Shown: positions 33,376-42,472 of the stretch, in pieces
Numbering within the stretch: the first letter of the stretch is position 1
Layout of the letters: every line of letters starts with the position of its first letter
Assembly (NCBI GenBank): GCA_913055685.1
Contig: CAJXKC010000001.1
Coordinates: 1,459,734 to 1,523,733 of the forward strand
Length of the DNA: 64,000 nt
Direction of reading: 5' to 3'
DNA from: an uncultured Flavobacteriales bacterium
Lineage (GTDB): Bacteria > Bacteroidota > Bacteroidia > Flavobacteriales > Schleiferiaceae
Position numbers and translations under genes: made by a program
The notes under the pieces: model-generated
Database searches by the model: none
Seen by the model: the letters and a program-made list of their open reading frames with translations, nothing else
Told to the model about the DNA's origin: nothing

Positions 33376-34032
33376 ATGCAGCAAAAGAAAAAACCCGCAC
33401 CGCCAGTAAGCACCCCTAAAGAAGAAATTTGGAATAGTATTACCCATGGTATTGGCATTCCATTGGCTATAGCCGGACTAGTACTCCTCATTCTAAATGC
33501 AATAGATCGAGCTAGTGTTACATACTGGGTGGCGGCTTTGGTTTATGGGATAAGTATGCTGTGGACCTATACTACTTCTACCGTATATCACGCTACTTAT
33601 AAGGTGAGGCCGGGCATTCGCCATTACTTTCATCTATTAGATCACACCGCTATCTACCTCTTTATTGCCGGTACCTATACGCCGATTGCGCTCTTTGTTT
33701 TACCCGGATGGTGGAGTATTGTTATCCTGGCTTCAGTTTGGAGTTTAGCCTTAGCGGGATTGATCTACAAGGTTTTTTTCCTCAACCACTTTAAAAAGCT
33801 TTCCCTCGCCATTTACCTCATGATGGGCTGGTTACTAATCGTAGCCATCAAGCCTTTGTTCGATCATGCGCCTACTGGTCTTCTGATATGGATTTTCGCC
33901 GGTGGTGCGGCCTATACTTTGGGAACGGTCTTTTTTAGCTTACGCCGGATGAAATACGCCCATAGTATTTGGCACCTCTTGGTCTTGGCCGGCAGTATCT
34001 GCCACTTTTTAGGGATCTACCTTTACGTCTGA
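33376..34032 (+). CDS. Hemolysin III/PAQR family membrane protein
   Basis: A 218-residue integral membrane protein with about seven helices. ITHGIGIPLA, STVYHATY, LDHTAIYLFIAGTYTPI and SIWHLLVLAGSICHF carry the conserved His/Asp residues of the PAQR/hemolysin III family, thought to be zinc-dependent hydrolases acting on lipids. An upstream GTG (33331) overlaps the previous gene, but the ATG at 33376 fits the family's N-terminal length better. No evidence of true hemolytic activity. Confidence 0.9.
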   Translation: MQQKKKPAPPVSTPKEEIWNSITHGIGIPLAIAGLVLLILNAIDRASVTYWVAALVYGISMLWTYTTSTVYHATYKVRPGIRHYFHLLDHTAIYLFIAGTYTPIALFVLPGWWSIVILASVWSLALAGLIYKVFFLNHFKKLSLAIYLMMGWLLIVAIKPLFDHAPTGLLIWIFAGGAAYTLGTVFFSLRRMKYAHSIWHLLVLAGSICHFLGIYLYV

Positions 34033-34046
34033 TTTAGAACATAGAA

Positions 34047-34068
34047 TTTTAGAGTCTAGATTCTAAAA
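34047..34068. terminator. Weak hairpin between convergent genes
   Basis: TTTTAGA and TCTAAAA pair around GTCTAGAT. It is part of a TAGAGTC-type repeat in the 49-base spacer between hemolysin III and the nuclease gene. The stem is AT-rich, so terminator activity is uncertain. Confidence 0.4.
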
Positions 34069-34081
34069 ATCTAATCTCTTT

Positions 34082-35041
34082 TCATCTTTCAATTATTAGA
34101 TCCATAATTACCGGCAGATGGTCGCTTACCGCACGCATTTTTATTGCCTCGAAGGGTTTGAAAACTTGAGTGCTTCCTTCCCACACTTGATTACTCAAAT
34201 TGGCATTGTAGAGGATGTAATCCAAACGTCGGCTAGGCTTATCGGCTGGGTGCGTGTTTAGCTCTGGTGCTAAGGGATCATTAAAGGCTAGTCCGACCGG
34301 CTCGCTACTCAACAAACGTGCGATTTCCGGTCCGTCGCGAAAGGAGTTTAAATCGCCCAGCAATATTAAATCGGCCTGGGGCTCTGCGCTTAAGATGCGG
34401 GCCATTTCGGTTTTTAAATAGTCGATCTGCCCCAAACGCATAGCCCGATTACGATTACCGCCGCCCGCCTTTAAATGAGCGCCACTAAGGTATAGGCCAT
34501 AGTTTTCATTTACCAGCAGCTCGCAGGTCCACATACGAGTATTAATGTAATTCTGGCTTTGGTATTTAGCTTCTCCCTCTTCTTCGAAAACAACTGGGGT
34601 ATGTACATTGCCATAAGCGCTTATTTTACCCAAGGGTAGCTTGCTTAGTATCACCACATTTTGATACCAGTCACGACTACGGGCATCGCTTATGTAGCTA
34701 TAGCCCAAGTCGGCAAAAAAGCTATCTCGCAGGGCTTCCACGGCATTGGCGCTTTCGGCCTCTTGAAACACGACTACATCAGCGGCAGCCAAACGTAATA
34801 CCTCCGCTAATAGGCGCAGTTTAGCCGTATCGATCTGGGCCGCATTTTCGATTCTATTGTTCACATAAGGATCATCGAAGTGATCTACTAAATGCTCTAC
34901 GTTATAGGTCATTATGCGTAAGGTGTCTCCCGTGTCAAATTGATGTTTTTTAGGAAAAACCGCCGCCGCATTAAAGGGGTTCTGTTGGGCGACTAACCCA
35001 GAAGTCATTAACAATAAGAGGAGTGGCAATGCCCTTTTCAT
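34082..35041 (-). CDS. Secreted endonuclease/exonuclease/phosphatase family protein
   Basis: A 319-residue exported protein, signal peptide 1-18 (SGLVAQ). EEP-superfamily motifs in order: IMTYNVEHLV, VVFQEAES (metal Glu), SGAHLKAGGG, LLGDLNSF (Asp/Asn) and VSDHLPVI (Asp/His). It could be a nuclease or phosphodiesterase outside the cytoplasm; the fold does not fix the substrate. Confidence 0.9.
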   Translation of the reverse strand: MKRALPLLLLLMTSGLVAQQNPFNAAAVFPKKHQFDTGDTLRIMTYNVEHLVDHFDDPYVNNRIENAAQIDTAKLRLLAEVLRLAAADVVVFQEAESANAVEALRDSFFADLGYSYISDARSRDWYQNVVILSKLPLGKISAYGNVHTPVVFEEEGEAKYQSQNYINTRMWTCELLVNENYGLYLSGAHLKAGGGNRNRAMRLGQIDYLKTEMARILSAEPQADLILLGDLNSFRDGPEIARLLSSEPVGLAFNDPLAPELNTHPADKPSRRLDYILYNANLSNQVWEGSTQVFKPFEAIKMRAVSDHLPVIMDLIIER

Positions 35042-35144
35042 AGCTTATATTTTTCGAGGCTAAAATAGACATTGAGGGTTTTAAAACCGGAGATTATCCA
35101 AGCCCATTTCTGAAGATTACCTAATTTTATGAGCACAATCAAGC

Positions 35145-37451
35145 ATGCGAAAAATTACGATTCTTTTAGGTTTGTGTTTCAGTCTACTTATGACTGCACA
35201 AGAGGGACCCAAGCTTGGCTTGGTGCTCAGTGGAGGTGGAGCAAAGGGTTTAGCCCATATCGGTGTTCTAAAAGCCATGGAGGAGGCAGGTTTGCGACCC
35301 GACTTCATCGCGGGTACAAGTATGGGCTCTATCGTGGGTGGCTTATATGCCATAGGCTATTCGGCCGATGAAATTGACAGTATCATGCGCGGGGTTAATT
35401 GGGATCAAGTGCTCTCCAATAAAATGCCGCTTAACTACATTGCCTTTGAAGAAAAGGAGTATTACGATCGTTACCTAATTGAATTCCCCATGGAGGGCTT
35501 TAAGCCTAAAATAGGTACGGGACTAATTCGCGGTCAGATGCTTAGTGAGCTAATGCATAATTACCTCTGGCCTTCTTTGCAATACGACAATTTCGATGAA
35601 TTCCCCATTCCTTTTCGTTGTGTAGCTACTGATGTAAATAGCGGAGAGGCTCTGGTCTTTAAGGATGGTTCATTAGCGGAAGCCTTGCGAGCTAGTATGG
35701 CTATACCTTCTGCTTTTACGGCGGTAGATAAAGGCGATACGATTTTAGTTGATGGTGGGGTGCTCAATAATTTTCCGGTCGAACTAGCCCAGGCCCAAGG
35801 GGTGGACTACATCATTGGCGTTAATGTGGGTACCCGACCGGGTGATTCGGTGGAGGGCACCATGACCGAGATTTTGATGCACCTTTCCATGCTGGAATCC
35901 ACGAAAAAGTTGCCCGCCCAAATTGAAGCTTGTGATATTTATATCATGCCTGAGCTAAATAATTACAGCGCCGCGAGCTTTGGTGATGCCCATGAAATAT
36001 TGGATATCGGCGATAGCACCGGCCAGGCTTTTAAAGGGGCTTTTGAAAAGCTTGCGGGCAAATTTCCGGCTAAGCGTAATCCATATAATCAAAGGGGAAA
36101 AGACTTTCTCATTGATGTCGATAGCATCGATATAGCTGGTAATCGATTGTTCTCGGATGGATTAATTAGGAAAAAGCTCGGCGTAGTGCCGGGTCAGTCT
36201 GTGCATCGCTCAGACCTGGAAAGGGGATTACGTCGGGTTTTTGGTATCAATGGTTTTAAAAATGTGGATTACGATTTTTACCAAAGTCGGACCGGTAAAA
36301 AGGTGCTCCGCATCCAGGTAAAAGAAAAGGAAAAGAATTACCTCTTTGCTTCCCTCCATGCCGATAATATTTTCTCGGCGGGCTTAGTTTTAAATTACAC
36401 CAGTCGCGATTTAATTGGCTCCGAATCACGTACAGTCTTTGCCCTCGATATTTCTGAGAATCCGCGCTTTAGATTTGATTATTACAAATACTTAAGTGCC
36501 AATAAACGCTTTGCCTTAAACTTTCGCTACGATTACGAGGCTTTGCAAACTCCCACCTATGACCAAGGTGAATTAGAAGACATTAATCTGTCCTTCAATA
36601 ATCGCTTCCAGCTGAATATTATGACTACTCAATCCTTAAAGGAATCCTATGCCTTTGGAGTCTTTCATGAGCGAATTCGTAGCATATTACGCATTGGTAA
36701 CGAAATTCCAGACGGGGTTCGGCACTCCAATCAGAATAATTCGGGGCTGCGCTTCTTTCATACCGCTAATGATTTAAATGATCGAAATTTCCCCACCCGT
36801 GGAGCAGAGTCCCTAATAATCTCCAATTTCTATTTCGATAACAATAATTCGATCGCTTTTGAGGATGGGGTAGACTCCCTAGCTTTTCCCGCTAGCCCTG
36901 ATGCTTATATACCGGCAAGCTTTTTTAATGAGCTAATTCAAATATTAAGTCCGGATCCCTATGTGGATCTTATGTGGACCTACCGTGGCTATCAACCTCT
37001 AAATAAGCATTGGCAGTTGGTGCCTTACGGTGGATTGGGGATTAGTCTTGGTGATGGCTTCTCGGGCTCTATTGTGCAAGGTTTTCGCTTGGGCGGAATG
37101 CAAAGGGTGAATATCCGCGATATTCGGGTATTAGGACTTCAGGTAGCAGAGCGCGTAGAGGCAAACTTCGCTTTAGGCGGCTTGCAATTCCAATACTATT
37201 CGGGTAGCAATTTCTTCTTACGCCTGGGGGCTAATGCTTTACTTAGCCATCCTTTTAATAGTTGGGAATCCTGGGAGGCACTTTTGGTAGAAGGTGAAGA
37301 TTCGAGCCTCGACTTTCTGATGGGTTTTGGTGTCGAAAGTGTCTTTAAAACCTTTTTCGGTCCCGTTTCGGTGGGAATTAGTACCAACCAACAAGACTGG
37401 AAACCGCGCTATTATGTGGGTCTTGGCTTCTCCTTTAATTATTCCGATTAA
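35145..37451 (+). CDS. Patatin-like phospholipase with POTRA and outer-membrane barrel
   Basis: A 768-residue PlpD-type (type Vd) protein. Signal peptide 1-18 (LLMTAQ); patatin domain ~20-230 with oxyanion GGGAKG, nucleophile GTSMG (~65) and DGGVLNNFPV Asp; a POTRA-like domain (~325-395, DSIDIAGNRLFSDGLIRKKL); then a BamA/D15-type barrel (IFSAGLVLNYTSRDLIGSE to the C-terminus, VGLGFSFNYSD). The barrel would expose or release the lipase at the cell surface. Convergent with the small membrane gene, sharing a TTAA stop tetranucleotide. Confidence 0.93.
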   Translation: MRKITILLGLCFSLLMTAQEGPKLGLVLSGGGAKGLAHIGVLKAMEEAGLRPDFIAGTSMGSIVGGLYAIGYSADEIDSIMRGVNWDQVLSNKMPLNYIAFEEKEYYDRYLIEFPMEGFKPKIGTGLIRGQMLSELMHNYLWPSLQYDNFDEFPIPFRCVATDVNSGEALVFKDGSLAEALRASMAIPSAFTAVDKGDTILVDGGVLNNFPVELAQAQGVDYIIGVNVGTRPGDSVEGTMTEILMHLSMLESTKKLPAQIEACDIYIMPELNNYSAASFGDAHEILDIGDSTGQAFKGAFEKLAGKFPAKRNPYNQRGKDFLIDVDSIDIAGNRLFSDGLIRKKLGVVPGQSVHRSDLERGLRRVFGINGFKNVDYDFYQSRTGKKVLRIQVKEKEKNYLFASLHADNIFSAGLVLNYTSRDLIGSESRTVFALDISENPRFRFDYYKYLSANKRFALNFRYDYEALQTPTYDQGELEDINLSFNNRFQLNIMTTQSLKESYAFGVFHERIRSILRIGNEIPDGVRHSNQNNSGLRFFHTANDLNDRNFPTRGAESLIISNFYFDNNNSIAFEDGVDSLAFPASPDAYIPASFFNELIQILSPDPYVDLMWTYRGYQPLNKHWQLVPYGGLGISLGDGFSGSIVQGFRLGGMQRVNIRDIRVLGLQVAERVEANFALGGLQFQYYSGSNFFLRLGANALLSHPFNSWESWEALLVEGEDSSLDFLMGFGVESVFKTFFGPVSVGISTNQQDWKPRYYVGLGFSFNYSD

Positions 37452-37831
37452 TAAAAGCCGTCGTCTTCCTCTTCAGCTTTAGCTGCCTTTTTTACCGGGG
37501 TAATGAGCAGATTAATCGCATTAGCACTTTTGGCTAAAAGGCTCATGCTTAACATGCTCACCAGCATAATCACTAACCAAAGCGAAACGGAATGTAAGCC
37601 TATGATGTCGCTTATTTTATCGCTGAGCTCGGTCGGGATTGGCTGCATGAACAAGGCTACCACAAAGGCGATTAAGCTTAAGAGTAAATAGTAAAAGAAG
37701 TTAATCTTGAACTTTGGTACCAGACCTGCTAAAAAGGATAGGCCTAAAAAGACCCAGAAATTATCTAAGATTAGGGCACCAATAAAAAAGCTAAGGTGCA
37801 AGAAGCTATAGCGAAATACCTTTTTCATCAT
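37448..37831 (-). CDS. Small membrane protein, unknown
   Basis: A 127-residue protein with three or four membrane helices (about 10-30, 30-50, 45-65, 80-100) and a charged C-terminal tail (KKAAKAEEEDDGFY). Its start overlaps the stop of the penicillin acylase gene by 4 bases, so it is translationally coupled to it. Family not recognised. Confidence 0.75.
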   Translation of the reverse strand: MMKKVFRYSFLHLSFFIGALILDNFWVFLGLSFLAGLVPKFKINFFYYLLLSLIAFVVALFMQPIPTELSDKISDIIGLHSVSLWLVIMLVSMLSMSLLAKSANAINLLITPVKKAAKAEEEDDGFY

Positions 37832-40203
37832 TTAAACTTATAGCTGTATTTCCAATCCATACCAGCGTTAATTTCTACCCACTCAATGGGATAATAGTCT
37901 ACCCGACGCCATGTTTCAATTTGATCGTCGTAATGCTCGTGTCCAGGCACCCCCGATTGTCCGCCTGCCAAGACTACCTGAGCTTGGGGTTTTTCGGGAC
38001 CTAATTCGATTAAAGTACGCATAGAAGGACCATGGGTACCCGGTTTGCCGGTGCTTACATTTACGGTACGTGGACTACCTGGTGCGGCAAAGGCTAAATT
38101 GTTAAAAGGGCGTAGCCGGGCAATATGGCGGAGGTAGATTTTATGAATGCGTCCGTATTCCCAAAACTTAGGGTTGTAACCGTAGTAGTCGCCAAGGTAT
38201 TTTACGGTACCAGCCCAAGCCCGCTCAATCAATTCTTCGCGGTTTATGAAACCACCCTTCGCTAAGGGCAAGGGCTTGTTTTGGTTCAATAAGTATAGCA
38301 ATTCTTCTTGGGGAGGATGAAAATCAAAGTCGCCTAATAGGTCGGCGCTCAAAGTGTCGGTTAATGCCGATTTAAATACGGTGTATATAGATGCGGCCAC
38401 ACTACTTTCGGTGCAGGCGCCATTCCAATTCTTAATGTACGAGCTAAAGAGCTCCGGACTAGTGCGAATCATAAGATCCTTTAATAATGGCCATTCGCCA
38501 TCGATTACATCGCCTTGGATGCTGGCTAAATACTCGGCGTTTACCCGCTTATTTCTGTTTAGCAATTCACTAATCCTCCGTCCCCGAGCGGAAGGAGCGA
38601 AAATGCTGTTTAAATAAGGACTTAGATTATTGGCCACTTGATGCTGATTGGCCGAGTGATTCCATCCTTTTTCAGGTTCTAAAACGTAGAGCCGTCGACC
38701 TAAATGTTCGTATTCGGCTTTATCGCTGCGACGTAGGCCTAAATTAATACCGCGCTGAGGTTGCTCATGCAGCAAAGCTAAGCCAGAGGTAACCATACCT
38801 ATATCTCCCTTATGATCGGCCAAAACAAAGTTTTGTGGCGGGTGAGCAAACTTCAATAAGGCCTTATAAGCCATGTGAATGTTCTCGGCTCGGCGCAGTT
38901 CCAAGAAAGGTCTTAATTCATTGTAGTCGAAATTCTCCGCTACCCATTGGGTGGCTAAAAAATCGCCGTCGAGGCTGTCGAGCGGACCAAAATGGGTTTG
39001 ATAATAGACAAAGTGGGCCATACCGTGGCCCTTAACTGGAAATTCTACAAAGCGCTTTTCCAAGTCTTCCCACTTACCATCCAGCTTGTATTGCTCCGAC
39101 TCATTGATTTCTAATTTGTAGAATTCCGTTAGGTCCCAAGTGGCATTGGTCATCCCCCAAGCTACTTTATCGGTAAAGCCTGATATAACAAAAGGGGCGC
39201 CCGGAATGCTAAAACCATGACAGGCTTTACCGTTTACTACCTGATGTACCTCGTACCAGGTGCTGGGTAAATCCAAACCTAAATGCGGATCATTACATAA
39301 AAAGGCATTACCCGTGCGACTGTTTTCGGCTGCTACCGCCCAATTATTGGAACCGACCTCCGAATCTTCGGGACGACGCCACTGGGCATTTGTAAAGTCA
39401 CTCGGACTAGCATAGGCGATGGCATCCGGTTCAATGCTATCCGCCGTAAGGCTATCTTGCTTAGTAGGACTTTGTAAACTTAGTTCGGGGTAGATTGGGA
39501 ATACATATTCTGTTTGCCAGGGGTAGTAATAATTAATTAATTCCTCGGGGAGGTATTTCTTTAGAGCACTAAACTTCAAATCGTCTTCCCGATAATTGAG
39601 CGTTTTGTCCATATACCGAATGAGTAAGATCGGATCATGGGGCTCCAGAGGCGTGGGTTCAAAACCTAATAAGTGAAATTCGGGTGCTTTTTCACCATCC
39701 TTCTGTTGTTTCAAGAAATAATTGAATCCTTGCGCATAGGCCTCGAAGATGGCTGCTATTTCGGGGTCCTTCTCCAATAGCATTTCATAGGCATGCTTAC
39801 TTTTTGCCTCGAAATCGAATTTTAACCAAAAGCGATCCGACTGAACCGCATCCCAGCCTACAACTTCACTGAGTCTGCCTTTAACCGTGCGACGCAGCAT
39901 TTCCATCTGAAACTGACGATCCTTGGCATGCGCAATGCCCATTCCATAGGCCAATGCCTCTTCACTATCCGCAAAAATATGGGGTACCCCACGATCGTCG
40001 AAGCTTATTTCTAAACCAGGATAGGCGCTGCCGCCAAAATCACGGTCCTCGGCATCCGCCATGGAGACTTGCAGAAAGGAATTGGGATAAAGTAAAAACT
40101 TATACAAAGGGGGTAAGCCAGACCAGGGAATAAATAGAAGGGCAAACCAAATAAGGCTGATGAGTGGCCATAGCCATTTGCGCATATCAGTAGATTTTGG
40201 CAC
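37828..40203 (-). CDS. Penicillin acylase family protein
   Basis: A 791-residue N-terminal nucleophile hydrolase. N-terminal membrane helix or uncleaved signal (about 10-27); DRQFQMEMLRRTVKGRLSEV in the alpha part; autocleavage site at VGSNNWAV (Ser near 285 becomes the nucleophile); NDPHLGLDLPSTWYEVH and GVPGHEHYDDQ are typical beta-chain motifs. It hydrolyses N-acyl bonds, perhaps of acyl-homoserine lactones or other acylamides. Cotranscribed with the 127-residue membrane protein. Confidence 0.92.
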   Translation of the reverse strand: MPKSTDMRKWLWPLISLIWFALLFIPWSGLPPLYKFLLYPNSFLQVSMADAEDRDFGGSAYPGLEISFDDRGVPHIFADSEEALAYGMGIAHAKDRQFQMEMLRRTVKGRLSEVVGWDAVQSDRFWLKFDFEAKSKHAYEMLLEKDPEIAAIFEAYAQGFNYFLKQQKDGEKAPEFHLLGFEPTPLEPHDPILLIRYMDKTLNYREDDLKFSALKKYLPEELINYYYPWQTEYVFPIYPELSLQSPTKQDSLTADSIEPDAIAYASPSDFTNAQWRRPEDSEVGSNNWAVAAENSRTGNAFLCNDPHLGLDLPSTWYEVHQVVNGKACHGFSIPGAPFVISGFTDKVAWGMTNATWDLTEFYKLEINESEQYKLDGKWEDLEKRFVEFPVKGHGMAHFVYYQTHFGPLDSLDGDFLATQWVAENFDYNELRPFLELRRAENIHMAYKALLKFAHPPQNFVLADHKGDIGMVTSGLALLHEQPQRGINLGLRRSDKAEYEHLGRRLYVLEPEKGWNHSANQHQVANNLSPYLNSIFAPSARGRRISELLNRNKRVNAEYLASIQGDVIDGEWPLLKDLMIRTSPELFSSYIKNWNGACTESSVAASIYTVFKSALTDTLSADLLGDFDFHPPQEELLYLLNQNKPLPLAKGGFINREELIERAWAGTVKYLGDYYGYNPKFWEYGRIHKIYLRHIARLRPFNNLAFAAPGSPRTVNVSTGKPGTHGPSMRTLIELGPEKPQAQVVLAGGQSGVPGHEHYDDQIETWRRVDYYPIEWVEINAGMDWKYSYKFK

Positions 40204-40328
40204 TAATTTAAATATTCAAATCGGTATCACGCCCTAAATTTTAGATGATTGGTAATGCTTTAAAGGAGAGCGGTCTTTTAATCAATTTCCAGTTTTTTGT
40301 GTTAGTAATAGAAACAAATACAAATTCT

Positions 40329-40841
40329 ATGAAAAAATTATTCATTTCAGCTGTAGTGAGCTTGAGCCTCGTTTCATGTGGCGGTGGAGGAAACGCTGAG
40401 ACGGATAGCAGTCCTAAGCCTAGTCCGGCACCCGCTCCCGCAAAAATGGAAATTCCTCAATCGGTAGACTTGCTTATTGAAGGGAACGATCAAATGAAGT
40501 TCAACCTTTCTAGCTTGGAGGTCTATGAAGGCCAAACGGTAAACCTAACCTTAAAGCACGTGGGGGAACTACCATTAGAATCGATGGGGCATAATTGGGT
40601 GCTTCTCGCAAAAGGGGTAGATAAAGCCGATTTTGCTAGTGCTGCAATTGCCGCTAAGGAGAATGGCTATATCCCCCAAGATCGCTCGGCGGATATTATC
40701 GCCCATACCGAAACAATCGGCGGGGGAGCGGAGACCACCATTCAGTTTACCGCCCCTGCCGCAGGGAATTACGATTACATCTGTTCTTTCCCGGGTCATT
40801 ATGGATTAATGAACGGGATTCTTAAGGTTAAGAAACCTTAA
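40329..40841 (+). CDS. Azurin-type cupredoxin lipoprotein
   Basis: A 170-residue lipoprotein (lipobox LVSC, then GGGG and a Pro/Ala-rich tether, residues 19-45). Azurin domain ~48-170: SMGHNWVLL (copper His) and YICSFPGHYGLMNG (Cys, His, Met ligands). It is a single-electron carrier facing the periplasm. The ATG at 40329 gives a proper lipoprotein signal; an upstream in-frame ATG at 40245 would add 28 residues before it. It could serve the di-heme proteins at 29109-31247, but this is inference. Confidence 0.92.
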   Translation: MKKLFISAVVSLSLVSCGGGGNAETDSSPKPSPAPAPAKMEIPQSVDLLIEGNDQMKFNLSSLEVYEGQTVNLTLKHVGELPLESMGHNWVLLAKGVDKADFASAAIAAKENGYIPQDRSADIIAHTETIGGGAETTIQFTAPAAGNYDYICSFPGHYGLMNGILKVKKP

Positions 40842-40860
40842 TTGATGTTTTAAACAAAGG

Positions 40861-40887
40861 AAAAGGAGGCCCGAGGCCTCCTTTTTT
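40861..40887. terminator. Bidirectional terminator, azurin and amidase
   Basis: AAAAGGAGGC pairs with GCCTCCTTTT around five bases, with T-runs on either strand. It lies between the convergent azurin and amidase genes. Confidence 0.85.
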
Positions 40888-42470
40888 CATAATGCTAGTT
40901 CGGAATCTGTTCCCTTAAACTGGGGTGCTTTTCGATGCTGAGTCCTTTTCTCATAAATCGCGCCAATCTCCAAAATCCTTTGTTCACTCAGGAAGTTTCC
41001 AAAAATGGAAATGCCTACGGGTAGCCCATGATCAAAGCCCATGGGTACGGTTAAATTTGGATAACCAGAAATAGCCGCGGGCGAGGAGGATCCTAGAATA
41101 TGATGATCACCATTTACGGGATCTATCTGCCAAGCAGGGCTACCAGTCGGAGCAATAATGGCATCCAGCTTTAAGCTGTCCATATACAGGTCAATGCCCT
41201 TTTCTCGGCTTAGTCGATGCATAGCGGCCAAATGCTCTTTATAAGCCGCCGAGTCCTGATGCTTTAGGCACTCTTCCAGGTAATACTGATTGAAATATAG
41301 AAGCTCGAGACTATCGGCTTCATTAAAAGCAATGAGTTCCTCGATACTTTTTATAGGTGCATCGGGACCTAAACTTTGAAAATAGGCATTGAGGTCTTCT
41401 TGATATTCATAAAGCATAACTTGGTAGGAATGGTATCCGGCACTACCGGGCATTAAATTCTCAATTTCTACCAATTCTGCGCCCAGTTCTTCGAGGTCGC
41501 GTCTGGCTTGGGCAAAGAGGCTGTCAACTCCGGGGTGCTGACCAATAGCTTCGGTATATACGCCGATGCTTTTGCCTTTTAAATGATCGCCTACCCTTAA
41601 TTCAAAGTTCCACTCTTGGGGTGGCCAAGCTTTAAATTGCGCTGGGTTTGCTGGGTCTGGACCGGCCAAAACTTCCATTACCAACGCCACTTCGGCTACG
41701 GTTTTGGCCATGGGGCCAGCGACATCCTGACTATGAGCTATGGGAATAATTCCTTCTCCGGCTACAAATCCTACCGTAGGCTTTAAGCCTACTACGCCAT
41801 TGGTCTGAGAAGGGCATACTATCGAGCCATTGGTTTCGGTGCCGATGGCAATAGGTGCTAGTCCGGCTGCTACTACCACCGCCGAACCGGCACTCGATCC
41901 GCATGGATTGCGACTAAGCACATAGGGGTTACGCGTAAAGCCTCCCATTCCGCTCCAGCCGCTTATAGATCCTTGTCCCCGGAAGTTAGCCCATTCACTT
42001 AAATTGGCCTTTCCTAATATTAGTGCTCCCGCCGCTCTTAGTCGCTCTGCCACTTTACTGTCGCGGTTCACGTAATTATCCGCTAAAGCTCGCGATCCGG
42101 CGGTAGTGGGCATGGAGTCTAAGCTCTCAATATTATCCTTCAAGATTACGGGAATGCCGTGTAGGGGACCTAGGATTTTCCCGGCTTGGTACAAGCGGTC
42201 TAGGCTATCCGCGATTTCCCGGGCATGGGGGTTCACGGAAATTAGGGCATTTAATTTGGGTCCTTGATGGTTCATCTCAGCTATGCGACTAAGGTATAGG
42301 TCGGTAGCATCAAAAATGCTGAGACTCCCTTCCGCATAAGCTTCTTTTAATTCGAAGACCCCCCATTCCAAGGCGTCGAAGGCTTCATCGTAAGTATGGT
42401 CCCGAATAACATCTTCATTACAGCTCAAGGCCATCAGGCTTAAGCCGATAAGTAAATGACGCTTTTTCAT
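40887..42470 (-). CDS. Amidase signature family lipoprotein
   Basis: A 527-residue exported amidase (lipobox ALSC near 17). Catalytic Lys in GIPVILKDNIE (~110), cis-Ser in GSISG/GSSAGSAV and nucleophile Ser in TETNGSIVCPS, with GLKPTVGFV following. It hydrolyses an unknown amide. It begins 2 bases after the TolB-amidohydrolase gene and is cotranscribed with it; both act outside the cytoplasm, perhaps in peptide or amide use. Confidence 0.92.
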   Translation of the reverse strand: MKKRHLLIGLSLMALSCNEDVIRDHTYDEAFDALEWGVFELKEAYAEGSLSIFDATDLYLSRIAEMNHQGPKLNALISVNPHAREIADSLDRLYQAGKILGPLHGIPVILKDNIESLDSMPTTAGSRALADNYVNRDSKVAERLRAAGALILGKANLSEWANFRGQGSISGWSGMGGFTRNPYVLSRNPCGSSAGSAVVVAAGLAPIAIGTETNGSIVCPSQTNGVVGLKPTVGFVAGEGIIPIAHSQDVAGPMAKTVAEVALVMEVLAGPDPANPAQFKAWPPQEWNFELRVGDHLKGKSIGVYTEAIGQHPGVDSLFAQARRDLEELGAELVEIENLMPGSAGYHSYQVMLYEYQEDLNAYFQSLGPDAPIKSIEELIAFNEADSLELLYFNQYYLEECLKHQDSAAYKEHLAAMHRLSREKGIDLYMDSLKLDAIIAPTGSPAWQIDPVNGDHHILGSSSPAAISGYPNLTVPMGFDHGLPVGISIFGNFLSEQRILEIGAIYEKRTQHRKAPQFKGTDSELAL

Positions 42471-42472
42471 CT

